From Pseudomonas japonica (GTDB lineage: Bacteria; Pseudomonadota; Gammaproteobacteria; Pseudomonadales; Pseudomonadaceae): 64,000 nucleotides of DNA. The stretch is from the NCBI RefSeq assembly GCF_013522925.1, contig NZ_JAAMQU010000012.1:146541-210540 (forward strand), given 5' to 3'. Within the stretch, counting starts at the first letter, position 1. Each line of letters starts with the position of its first letter. The notes beneath the pieces were generated by a model. The model was not told where the DNA came from, did not search any database, and saw nothing but the letters and a program-made list of their open reading frames with translations. A program made the position numbers and the translations under genes. Below are positions 29,016 through 37,305 of this stretch, in pieces.

Positions 29016-29494
29016 TCGATCTGCAATCCACCGGAGATGGCCTTCACGGCTATGCCTTGTTATGCGCGCAACTTGAGGCGCTGTTGGCCGGGGAACGGGA
29101 TTTCATCGCCAACGCCGCGCAAATGTCGGCATTCCTGTACAGCGAGTTGGGCGACCTGAACTGGGCAGGGTTCTACCTCAACCGTAACGAGGAGCTCGTA
29201 CTCGGCCCGTTCCAGGGCAAGGTCGCCTGCGTGCGTATACCCTTCAGCAAAGGTGTCTGCGGCGCCGCTGCGACCACGCGTATCACCCAGCGCGTGGAGG
29301 ATGTGCATGCATTCCCTGGCCATATTGCCTGCGACAGCGCGTCGAACAGCGAGCTGGTGGTTCCGCTCGTGAAGGAGGGCAGGCTGATTGGGGTGCTGGA
29401 CCTGGACAGCCCCTCGGTGGGGCGTTTCAGCGTAGAGGATCAAGCGGGTATCGAGCGGCTGGCGGAAATTTTCCTGCAGGCTACCGACCTCTGA
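29012..29494 (+). CDS. msrC: Free methionine-(R)-sulfoxide reductase (GAF domain)
   Basis: A 160-residue GAF-domain enzyme (fRMsr) that reduces free L-methionine-R-sulfoxide. The three conserved cysteines are present as Cys73, Cys83 and Cys107 (VACVRIPFSKGVCG and HIACDSASNSE), with the same spacing as in the E. coli enzyme. It is coupled to the upstream DUF815 ATPase gene. With msrB and gpx a few kilobases away it forms part of an oxidised-methionine repair set. Confidence 0.94.
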   Translation: MIDLQSTGDGLHGYALLCAQLEALLAGERDFIANAAQMSAFLYSELGDLNWAGFYLNRNEELVLGPFQGKVACVRIPFSKGVCGAAATTRITQRVEDVHAFPGHIACDSASNSELVVPLVKEGRLIGVLDLDSPSVGRFSVEDQAGIERLAEIFLQATDL

Positions 29495-29527
29495 TACTCA
29501 GGGGGCGGCAGCCCGCTCATGGCCTTC

Positions 29528-30295
29528 TCAGTCGTAGAGGGCCTTTTTCTTCCACTCGGTCTGTTCTTCGGTTTCCTTCAGCCCGGCGGTGAGCTCGTTC
29601 ACGTCACCGTCATGGGCCTGGATCTTGTTCAATACCAGTGCATCGGCGCGCGCTACCATTTTCTGCGCATAGGCCAGTTCTTCGCTGTACAGGGAAGGAT
29701 CGGGCTGTTTTTTCAGGTACTGCACGGCGCGCTCGTAGGCCAGGCGGGCATGGCCGGGGTCGCCGTCCTGAAAGGCTTGCTGCCCCAGGTTATTGAAGAA
29801 CTCCAGGTGCAGCTTCACCAGCAACCCGCGGATCACCCCTGCCCAATGACGGGATTCGCCCGGTTTGAAAATGCCTTCCTGAGCCGCGCGCAGGATTTGA
29901 TGATGCAACGCCTCGATCAGGAAGCTCACATCCTTGGCCTGGGATTCGGTGGTGATCGAGATCACGGGGTTCTTGATCTCGAGTTCTTCCTTGCCCATAT
30001 CGAGGTCAAGCTCGGCAAGCCGTTCTTTCAGGTCAAGGTTGCCCTTGTTCAGTGCAAGTGCCCGCTTGACCACGTTATGTTCGAGCCGGAGCATCAGCAT
30101 CTTCAGCTCTGGCGTGGTGAGCTGGCCGGGGAAGCGTTCGTTGATTTCCGCGCAGCGGCGCAAGCGGTCCTTGAACTCATGGCCCAGGCGTACCTTCTCT
30201 GCCTTGTTGGCTTCTACCATGTTGTTAAGGAAGCCAATGGCAATGAGTATCGCAATGCCCGCTATCACAATCGCGGCGATCATCATGTGTGTCAC
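29528..30295 (-). CDS. Hypothetical membrane-anchored helical protein
   Basis: A 255-residue protein with one N-terminal membrane helix (MIAAIVIAGIAILIAIGFL) and a long helical, charged cytoplasmic part with coiled-coil character (residues about 25-100) and a TPR-like stretch near residues 180-215 (GDPGHARLAYERAVQYLKK). A GTG at 30295 has GAGG eight bases upstream; the double ATG at 30286/30283 is an alternative. I do not recognise a function. Confidence 0.8.
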   Translation of the reverse strand: MTHMMIAAIVIAGIAILIAIGFLNNMVEANKAEKVRLGHEFKDRLRRCAEINERFPGQLTTPELKMLMLRLEHNVVKRALALNKGNLDLKERLAELDLDMGKEELEIKNPVISITTESQAKDVSFLIEALHHQILRAAQEGIFKPGESRHWAGVIRGLLVKLHLEFFNNLGQQAFQDGDPGHARLAYERAVQYLKKQPDPSLYSEELAYAQKMVARADALVLNKIQAHDGDVNELTAGLKETEEQTEWKKKALYD

Positions 30296-30601
30296 GGGGC
30301 TAACCTCGTCTAAAGCAATGGCTTGAGTGTAGTGGCTGCCTGGGAGGGGTGACAGGGCTGCCCCCCCACGAGCTTTGCCGAGGCGTCGATTATGCGCGTG
30401 GCGCATTGCCCGGCATAGCCCCGCCAAGAGGGTGAAAGCGCCGTACGACGAGCAACAAGGGCCCGGCAACCGAGTCGAACCCTTTGATTTGAATAATTTT
30501 TTCCGGAGGGGTTGACGGGTATCAAAACCGCCCCTAGAATGCGCGCCACTTGCAGCGTAAAGCACTTAGCCAACCGCAGCAGGGAGTGAATGTTGTAGTG
30601 T
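30296..30601. other. Intergenic region carrying the tRNA operon promoter
   Basis: About 300 bases between the leftward membrane protein gene and the tRNA cluster. The right part contains the tRNA promoter at 30512-30540. I find nothing else that I can support. Confidence 0.6.
30512..30540 (+). promoter_or_regulatory. Sigma-70 promoter of the tRNA-Glu/Gly cluster
   Basis: TTGACG at 30512-30517, 17-base spacer, TAGAAT at 30535-30540, then a GC-rich GCGCGCC discriminator. Transcription would start near 30547, about 55 bases before the first tRNA. The discriminator suggests stringent control. Confidence 0.8.
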
Positions 30602-30677
30602 GTCCCCTTCGTCTAGTGGCCTAGGACACCGCCCTTTCACGGCGGTAACAGGGGTTCGAGTCCCCTAGGGGACGCCA
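30602..30677 (+). tRNA. tRNA-Glu (anticodon TTC), copy 1
   Basis: A 76-base tRNA: acceptor GTCCCCT pairs with AGGGGAC, G discriminator, CCA encoded. The anticodon loop CTTTCAC gives TTC. It is identical to the second copy at 30848-30923 and is followed two bases later by tRNA-Gly. Confidence 0.97.
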
Positions 30678-30679
30678 TT

Positions 30680-30755
<76 letters not shown>

Positions 30756-30847
30756 GTTTACTTTGATACGGCTCAGGCGGTATCAGTAAAATCCGAGGCC
30801 CTTGTGGTCGCGGTTGCTGAAATGACCGAAGGTTGTTTCGGGCAGTT

Positions 30848-30923
30848 GTCCCCTTCGTCTAGTGGCCTAGGACACCGCCCTTTCACGGCGGTAACAGGGG
30901 TTCGAGTCCCCTAGGGGACGCCA
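30848..30923 (+). tRNA. tRNA-Glu (anticodon TTC), copy 2
   Basis: Identical in sequence to the tRNA-Glu at 30602-30677. The 92-base spacer from the first pair carries no obvious promoter, so all four tRNAs are probably cut from one precursor. Confidence 0.97.
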
Positions 30924-30926
30924 TTT

Positions 30927-31002
<76 letters not shown>

Positions 31003-31038
31003 AATTCAGGTTGGCCATGTTCATGGGCTGACCTACAG

Positions 31039-31063
31039 AAAAAGGGCCTTCGGGCCCTTTTTT
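31039..31063 (+). terminator. Rho-independent terminator of the tRNA cluster
   Basis: Stem AAAAAGGGCC with GGCCCTTTTT around a TTCG tetraloop, then further T residues. Separates the tRNA transcript from the zeta-like gene. Confidence 0.9.
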
Positions 31064-31179
31064 CATGCCTGCGATTTTTGGTCGATGCCAATTGGGGCAT
31101 ACGTAACTACCGCCAAACCCGCTGGCACCCCCCTTAAGTTGTCGGTTCGCCACTTTCGGCGCTATCAAGGACCGGCAGC

Positions 31180-32166
31180 ATGAACTCTCTTTACTCCCAT
31201 ACCAAAGCTGACCTGGACAAGGCATTCGCCACCCTTAGCGAATCATTGTTCGCTAAAGCGCGTGACGCCGAGTGCCTGGAGTGTGAGCCTAGCCCGAAGA
31301 TTCTGGTCGTGGCGGGCACTCAAGGCTCGGGTAAGACGTATCTGCTCGAAAACAAGCTGTTACCCAGCGGCCGCTACGAAAACCATGTAAGCCTCTACCT
31401 TCCCTCATTTCGCAAACACCATCCTCAATATGAGCGTATGAAAGATCATGGTATTCGCCATGTGTACGAGCATACCAATAAATTTGTGTGGGACTTGGGC
31501 AATAGGGTGTTAGACCATGCCCTTGAAAATCGCTACAACATCATTATGGAAACTGCTCTCGATAGTGCCAAATTTGCTGATTTTCCGGCTGATGCGGTCA
31601 AGGCGGGTTACCAGTTTGAAGTGCATATGATCGCTTGCCAGAAAGAATTCAGCCATTGGGCGACCTTGGATCGCTTTGTGAACAGCGTTGCAAGCGATGA
31701 AGTCGAGCGGGTTTTGACGCTGTCAGCGATAGAAGCCTCTCAACTCAATGCCCGGGCCATCCTTGATGCATTCGAAAACGCCTGTACGCAGGTGCCTGGC
31801 TCCGAGATCACGCTGTATCACCGTGGCATCGAGACCGGGATGGAGAGCAAGCCGCTCTGCCATAGCGAATGTACATCCCCCACGGAGCTTACCCCCCAAG
31901 CGCAATACTACGACCAGCCCTTCACCAGCTTGCCGCGCCTTAATCCATATTTCGAGATCCGCCGAAACGCCTCGGCGAACTTCCCATGCTCCTATCTTCA
32001 GTATGCGCAGGTGGTGAATGCCGGGATGATCGATGCGCAGGTGCGTGAGGAAATGGTCAAATACAATTGCAAGACAATGGAGCGCGCGCAGGCACTGATG
32101 CCCAATGTGCCCAGCGAGGTGTTCCGGGAGTTGAGCTTGTATGTGATGAAGTACATCTACCCATAA
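31180..32166 (+). CDS. Zeta-toxin family P-loop protein, catalytic Asp apparently replaced
   Basis: A 328-residue protein. Walker A is AGTQGSGKTYL (residues 45-55), and the segment SFRKHHPQYERMKDHG (76-91) followed by IIMETALDS matches the zeta-toxin substrate region. Zeta toxins phosphorylate UDP-N-acetylglucosamine and block cell-wall synthesis. In the usual D-(T/S)-F-(R/K)-x-x-H-P motif the catalytic Asp is replaced here by Pro75. No epsilon or other antitoxin gene lies on either side. The gene is directly after a tRNA-Gly and looks lower in GC than its neighbours, so transfer is likely. It may be inactive or have a different substrate. Confidence 0.8.
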   Translation: MNSLYSHTKADLDKAFATLSESLFAKARDAECLECEPSPKILVVAGTQGSGKTYLLENKLLPSGRYENHVSLYLPSFRKHHPQYERMKDHGIRHVYEHTNKFVWDLGNRVLDHALENRYNIIMETALDSAKFADFPADAVKAGYQFEVHMIACQKEFSHWATLDRFVNSVASDEVERVLTLSAIEASQLNARAILDAFENACTQVPGSEITLYHRGIETGMESKPLCHSECTSPTELTPQAQYYDQPFTSLPRLNPYFEIRRNASANFPCSYLQYAQVVNAGMIDAQVREEMVKYNCKTMERAQALMPNVPSEVFRELSLYVMKYIYP

Positions 32167-32234
32167 CCAGGGCATTACCAGGCCAGAACTGGGGCGGTCA
32201 GAGGCTCGCCCCGGGTCCCTGCGCCTGGTGGTTG

Positions 32235-32645
32235 TCAGTGCTTCGGGCCGTTCTCCGACATTGCCAGCAACTGCTTTTCCTGATTCCAGTCGAACGGTTC
32301 ATCGTTCGCGTCCGCTTCGTGGCGGCGGTCTTCCAACTGCTGATACAAGTCGATCTCGTCATCAGGCATGTAGTGCAGGCAGTCCCCACCGAAGAACCAC
32401 AGCAAGTCGCGTGGCACCAAGTGGGCAATCTGCGGATAGCGGGTGAACACCTGGCAGAGCAGGTCCTGGCCCAGGTAGAAATTCTCCGGTGCCTCGTCGA
32501 TGAGGGCTTCGATCAGTTCATCGAACCGTTCCACGAAAAGGGCATGGCTTTCTTCAGGCACTTGCTCGGCTTCGCCCAGGGCCACGAGGATTCCACGCAG
32601 GTGGCGCAGCAGTGCCAGATGATGCTCGATGATCGGATTGGCCAC
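32235..32645 (-). CDS. PA2817 family conserved hypothetical protein
   Basis: A 136-residue acidic helical protein starting MANPIIEHHLALLRHLRGIL. From memory it matches the Pseudomonas PA2817 family, which lies beside the fadE-type acyl-CoA dehydrogenase gene in P. aeruginosa, as it does here. No domain of known function is visible. GGAG precedes the ATG on the minus strand. Confidence 0.85.
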   Translation of the reverse strand: MANPIIEHHLALLRHLRGILVALGEAEQVPEESHALFVERFDELIEALIDEAPENFYLGQDLLCQVFTRYPQIAHLVPRDLLWFFGGDCLHYMPDDEIDLYQQLEDRRHEADANDEPFDWNQEKQLLAMSENGPKH

Positions 32646-32711
32646 GGGAGGGCTCCTGTCTGGAAAAGCGCGGCAGTATAAGCGCCGCCGCGCCTGTTGT
32701 CCCGGGGCGGT

Positions 32712-35159
32712 TCAGCGCACCTGCCGGTCGGTGCGACTGAGGGCTTCAGGGGCGAAGTCATCCACGTCGATCACTTTCCGGCGAGCAGCTTCGGCCTGGC
32801 GTAACACTTCGCCTTCGGCCAATTGGAGCACGCCCTGTTCCACCGCAGCCTCTATGGCTGTCTGGCCTGGCGCCGCCGACACTTGCCCACCTTTTAGCGC
32901 CGCATGCAGTTTGCGCTGCACGGGTGCTGCCTTGGCCAGCAGTTGCCATGTGGCACGCAAGCCGCCCACGGGGTCGCTCGGGTTTTCGGGGCGGTAGCAG
33001 CCCTCGAGCAGGGCGGCCAGGGCCGGGTCCTCTTCGCTGCGCCCAAGAATGCCGGCCACTTCGGCTTCCAGTCGATCATCCGGGCCGGGGTGGCGGCGGC
33101 CGAGCGGGAATACCACCAGCGTAAGCAGGTTACCCAGCAGGCGGTTGGGGAAATTCGCCAGCACGCCGGCGAGCGCGGCTTCGGCCTTGCCCAGGCTTTC
33201 TTCCATGGCCCAACGCAGTAGCGGCTGCAGGTGCTCGGGGGATTGCTCATCGTGGTAGCGCTTGAGCGCGGCCGAGCCGAGGTAGAGGTAGCTCAACACG
33301 TCACCCAGCCGCGCGGAGAGGCGCTCTTTGCGCTTGAGGCTGCCGCCCAGCAGCATCATGCTAAGGTCCGCCAGCATGGCGAAGGCTGCGGCAAGCCGAT
33401 CCAGCGCGCGGAAGTAGCCTTGGCTCAGGCGATCGCCAGGGTGGCGTTCCAAATGCCCAACACCCAGGCCTAGCATGAGTGTGCTGGCGGCATTGCCCAC
33501 CGCAAAGCCCAAGTGATCAAGCAAGACGCGGTCGAACGCTTCGAGTGCCTGATGGCTATCGCCCTGGCTGGCCAGCGCCATTTCCTTGAGCACGAACGGA
33601 TGGCAGCGGATGGCGCCCTGGCCGAAGATCATCAGGTTACGGGAGAGGATGTTGGCCCCTTCCACGGTGATATAGATAGGCGCGCCGGCCCAGTTACGCG
33701 CCAGGTAATTGCTCGGGCCGGCAATGATGCCCTTGCCGCCGTGCACGTCCATGGCGTGGGTGAGGGATTCGCGGCCGCGTTCGGTGAGGTGGTACTTAAG
33801 AATCGCCGAGAGCACCGAGGGCTTTTCGCCAAGGTCTACCGCGCGGGCGGTGAGGATGCGGGCGCTGTCCATCAGCCAGGCGTTGCCGCCAATGCGCGCG
33901 AGCGATTCCTGAATACCTTCGAACGCGGCCAGTGGCACATTGAATTGCTCGCGAATGCTTGCATAGCGCCCCGTGACCAGGCTGCTGTATTTCGCCACGC
34001 CAGTACCTACGGCAGGCAGCGAGATGGAGCGGCCCACCGACAGGCAGTTCATCAGCATCATCCAGCCTTTGCCCAGCATGGCCGGGCCGCCGATCAGCGC
34101 GCTCAGTGGCACAAACACGTCCTTGCCGCTGTTGGGGCCGTTCATAAAGGCAGCGCCCAGTGGCACATGCCGTCGGCCGATATTCACGCCGGGCGTGTCG
34201 GTGGGGATCAGCGCCAGGCTGATGCCCAGTTCCTCCTTGTCGCCCAACAAATGGTCGGGGTCGTAGGCCTTGAACGCCAGGCCCAGCAAGGTGGCGACCG
34301 GGCCGAGGGTGATGTAGCGCTTTTCCCAGGTCAGGCGCAGGCCCAACACTTCCTCGCCTTGCCAATGCCCCCGGCAAACGATGCCAACGTCCGGCATGGC
34401 GCCAGCATCCGAGCCGGCAAGGGGGCCGGTGAGGGCGAAGCAGGGGATCTCTTCACCCTTGGCCAGGCGCGGCAAGTAATGGTTGCGCTGCTCCTCGGTG
34501 CCGTAATGCAGCAGCAACTCTGCCGGGCCAAGCGAGTTGGGCACCATCACGGTGGAGGCGAGGTCGCCACTTCGGGTCGCCAGCTTCATCGCCACCTGCG
34601 AGTGCGCATAGGCCGAAAAGCCCTTGCCGCCGTATTCCTTGGGAATGATCAGGGCAAAGAACCCGTTCTGCTTGATATAGGCCCATGCTTCGGGCGAGAG
34701 GTCCATGTCTTGGCCCACCTGCCAGTCGTTGACCATGGCGCACAAGGCCTCGGTCGGCCCATCGATAAAAGCTTGTTCCTCGGCGGTGAGCACGGAAGGC
34801 GAGTAGTTGAGCAGGGTATGCCAGTCGGGCCGGCCGCTGAACAACTCCCCGTCCCACCATACGGTGCCAGCTTCGATGGCCTCCCGCTCGGTGCTGGACA
34901 TGGGCGGCAGGGTGCGCTTCACCCAGGCGAACATGGGCTTGGTGAACCATTGGCGGCGCAGGCCATGCAAGATGACAAACGCCGTGACCGCCGCCAGCAG
35001 CAGCCACAGAACAGCCAACATAACGCCAGGCGTATCGGTAAACAGGCCAAGCCCCAGCACATAAACGGCGGCAATGCCCAGAACGGGCAAGGGCGACACT
35101 CGCCTATGGCAAAGCCAGATGATGCCGCACAACAGAATCAACACACCGAACACCCACAT
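32712..35159 (-). CDS. fadE: Acyl-CoA dehydrogenase FadE
   Basis: An 815-residue FAD-dependent acyl-CoA dehydrogenase, the same length as E. coli FadE (about 814). It catalyses the first oxidation of fatty-acid beta-oxidation. Two N-terminal membrane helices (residues 1-60, WVFGVLILLCGIIWLC) precede the dehydrogenase core with IIPKEYGGKGFSAYAHSQ, CFALTGPLAGSDAGA and DVHGGKGIIAGPSNYLARNW. The start at 35159 is preceded by GGAGAG. The upstream 356-base gap is shared with the ABC transporter promoter. Confidence 0.95.
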   Translation of the reverse strand: MWVFGVLILLCGIIWLCHRRVSPLPVLGIAAVYVLGLGLFTDTPGVMLAVLWLLLAAVTAFVILHGLRRQWFTKPMFAWVKRTLPPMSSTEREAIEAGTVWWDGELFSGRPDWHTLLNYSPSVLTAEEQAFIDGPTEALCAMVNDWQVGQDMDLSPEAWAYIKQNGFFALIIPKEYGGKGFSAYAHSQVAMKLATRSGDLASTVMVPNSLGPAELLLHYGTEEQRNHYLPRLAKGEEIPCFALTGPLAGSDAGAMPDVGIVCRGHWQGEEVLGLRLTWEKRYITLGPVATLLGLAFKAYDPDHLLGDKEELGISLALIPTDTPGVNIGRRHVPLGAAFMNGPNSGKDVFVPLSALIGGPAMLGKGWMMLMNCLSVGRSISLPAVGTGVAKYSSLVTGRYASIREQFNVPLAAFEGIQESLARIGGNAWLMDSARILTARAVDLGEKPSVLSAILKYHLTERGRESLTHAMDVHGGKGIIAGPSNYLARNWAGAPIYITVEGANILSRNLMIFGQGAIRCHPFVLKEMALASQGDSHQALEAFDRVLLDHLGFAVGNAASTLMLGLGVGHLERHPGDRLSQGYFRALDRLAAAFAMLADLSMMLLGGSLKRKERLSARLGDVLSYLYLGSAALKRYHDEQSPEHLQPLLRWAMEESLGKAEAALAGVLANFPNRLLGNLLTLVVFPLGRRHPGPDDRLEAEVAGILGRSEEDPALAALLEGCYRPENPSDPVGGLRATWQLLAKAAPVQRKLHAALKGGQVSAAPGQTAIEAAVEQGVLQLAEGEVLRQAEAARRKVIDVDDFAPEALSRTDRQVR

Positions 35160-35515
35160 ACGTTTCTCTCCGGATGGTGGGGCCGGGCTTGAGCGCACCG
35201 CGCGATCCGCGCGATGAAGCCGGCACGGCCTCGATCTTGCCGGGCCGCTTCGCTGCCGGGCTGTGCCTGTAGTGACCCTGCTGTGAACGCTGAGTTCGTA
35301 GTAGGCGCCCGGCGCGCCGGCGAAACTTAACGGCGGTGTGGCCGGTCGGTTGAAGCAGATGGGCAGGGCAATGACCTGCCCTGATAATGACTATCGACGC
35401 GCTTCACTGTACGCATGCACCGCACGTCGGCAGCATGAAAGCGAACGCCAGACATTGTAATTCACCTCGGTGGCCCTTAACTTTCCGGCCACCTTATTAT
35501 CGGTATTGATCTGTC
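35160..35515. other. Divergent promoter region between fadE and the ABC exporter
   Basis: No protein gene. A TATTAT box at 35495-35500 could serve the ABC operon but has no matching -35. I do not see a clear GAAAC-N4-GTTTC PsrA operator for fadE. Confidence 0.5.
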
Positions 35516-36448
35516 ATGAGTTCCGCACTGTCCATCCGGCAGCTAACCAAGACCTATGGCAACGGCTTCCAGGCCCTCAAGGGGATCGATCTGGATGTTG
35601 CCGAAGGCGACTTTTTCGCATTGCTCGGCCCCAACGGCGCGGGTAAATCCACCACCATCGGCATCCTGTCCACCCTGGTGAACAAAACCAGCGGCACGGT
35701 GAATGTGTTCGGTCACGACCTGGACCGTGATCCGGCACGGCTGAAGCGCTCCATTGGCGTGGTGCCACAGGAATTCAACTTCAACCAGTTCGAGAAAACC
35801 TTCGACATCGTGGTGACCCAGGCCGGCTATTACGGCATTGCGCCGAAGGTCGCCAAGGAGCGTGCCGAGCAGTACCTGACCCAACTGGGGTTGTGGGAGA
35901 AGCGGGACGCGCCGTCGCGTTCGCTGTCGGGCGGCATGAAGCGCCGGCTGATGATTGCCCGGGCGTTGATTCATGAACCTCGCCTGTTGATCCTCGATGA
36001 GCCCACCGCGGGTGTGGACATCGAGCTGCGCCGGTCCATGTGGACGTTCCTCACCGAGCTCAACCGCAAGGGCATCACCATCATTCTTACCACGCACTAC
36101 CTTGAAGAGGCTGAGCAGCTCTGCCGTCACATCGGCATCATCGATCACGGGACCATTGCCGAGAACACCAGCATGCGCAAGTTGCTGGGCAAGCTCACCG
36201 TCGAAACCTTCGTGCTGGACCTAGGGCAGAACCTGGATAAAGCGCCGGAACTCGTCGGTTACCCGTGCCGCCTGCTTGATCCCCATACCCTGGAAGTGCA
36301 GGTCGATAAAAAGGCAGGTATTACCGCGCTGTTCGGCCAACTTGCCCTGCGCCAGATCGAAGTGCTGAGCCTGCGTAACAAGACCAACCGGCTAGAGGAG
36401 TTGTTCGTGTCCCTGGTTGAAAAGAACCTGGCGAAGGTGGCCGTATGA
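35516..36448 (+). CDS. ABC transporter ATP-binding protein (YadG type)
   Basis: A 310-residue ABC ATPase. Walker A is GPNGAGKSTT, the signature LSGGMKRRLM, Walker B LLILDEPTAGVD, and the H loop TTHYLEEAE. The C-terminal extension is typical of ABC-2 exporters. It overlaps the permease gene by ATGA. No convincing ribosome site precedes the ATG. The substrate is unknown; close relatives are drug or polymer exporters. Confidence 0.93.
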   Translation: MSSALSIRQLTKTYGNGFQALKGIDLDVAEGDFFALLGPNGAGKSTTIGILSTLVNKTSGTVNVFGHDLDRDPARLKRSIGVVPQEFNFNQFEKTFDIVVTQAGYYGIAPKVAKERAEQYLTQLGLWEKRDAPSRSLSGGMKRRLMIARALIHEPRLLILDEPTAGVDIELRRSMWTFLTELNRKGITIILTTHYLEEAEQLCRHIGIIDHGTIAENTSMRKLLGKLTVETFVLDLGQNLDKAPELVGYPCRLLDPHTLEVQVDKKAGITALFGQLALRQIEVLSLRNKTNRLEELFVSLVEKNLAKVAV

Positions 36449-37224
36449 GTACCGAACTGTCGCCCAACCTGGTTGCCCTCAATACCATCGTTTACAGGGA
36501 AGTTCGCCGCTTCATGCGGATCTGGCCACAAACCCTGCTGCCGCCAGCGATTACCATGGTGTTGTACTTCGTGATCTTCGGAAACCTGATCGGCCGCCAG
36601 ATTGGCGGCATGGGCGGGTTTACCTACATGCAATACATCGTTCCCGGGTTGATCATGATGTCGGTGATCACCAACTCCTATGGCAACGTGGTATCGAGTT
36701 TCTTCGGCGCCAAGTTCCAGCGCTCCATCGAAGAGCTGATGGTGTCGCCGGTGTCCCCTCATACCATCCTCGTGGGCTATACCCTCGGCGGCGTGCTGCG
36801 AGGGCTGGCGGTAGGGTTGATCGTCACACTGCTGTCGCTGTTCTTTACCGACTTGCACGTGCATCACCTTGGCGTGACCATCGTGGTAGTGGTGCTGACC
36901 GCGACCATCTTCTCCTTGCTGGGCTTCGTCAACGCAGTGTTCGCTCGCAACTTCGACGATATCTCGATCATCCCAACCTTCGTGCTCACACCCCTGACCT
37001 ACCTGGGCGGGGTGTTCTACTCCATCAACCTGCTGCCGCCGATCTGGCAGACCCTGTCGCTGGCCAACCCGGTGCTGCACATGGTGAACTCGTTCCGCTA
37101 CGGCATATTGGGCGTGTCGGACATCCAGATTGGCACTGCGTTGACCTTCATGTGCGTGGCCACAGTTGTGCTTTACCTCTGCTGCGCCCGTTTGCTGGTC
37201 AGCGGCCGAGGCATGCGCACCTGA
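36445..37224 (+). CDS. ABC-2 type transporter permease (YadH type)
   Basis: A 259-residue inner-membrane permease with six hydrophobic segments and the ABC-2 signature LTPLTYLGGVFYSINLLPPIWQ before the last helix. It pairs with the ATPase directly upstream through an ATGA overlap to form a homodimeric exporter. No periplasmic partner gene is nearby. Confidence 0.93.
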   Translation: MSTELSPNLVALNTIVYREVRRFMRIWPQTLLPPAITMVLYFVIFGNLIGRQIGGMGGFTYMQYIVPGLIMMSVITNSYGNVVSSFFGAKFQRSIEELMVSPVSPHTILVGYTLGGVLRGLAVGLIVTLLSLFFTDLHVHHLGVTIVVVVLTATIFSLLGFVNAVFARNFDDISIIPTFVLTPLTYLGGVFYSINLLPPIWQTLSLANPVLHMVNSFRYGILGVSDIQIGTALTFMCVATVVLYLCCARLLVSGRGMRT

Positions 37225-37305
37225 CGCCAAATACCCGGTAACGGTCCATTTCCCCCCTGGTAGCCTTGCCCGGCCATACTGCGCCGGGCCGCCAGGGAGG
37301 GGGGT

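Noticed and set aside
31003..31179. Antitoxin gene before the zeta-like gene
   Set aside because: No start codon with a ribosome site opens a frame of useful length; the region holds the tRNA terminator.
33513..35192. 559-codon plus-strand frame over fadE
   Set aside because: Antisense shadow of a conserved dehydrogenase.
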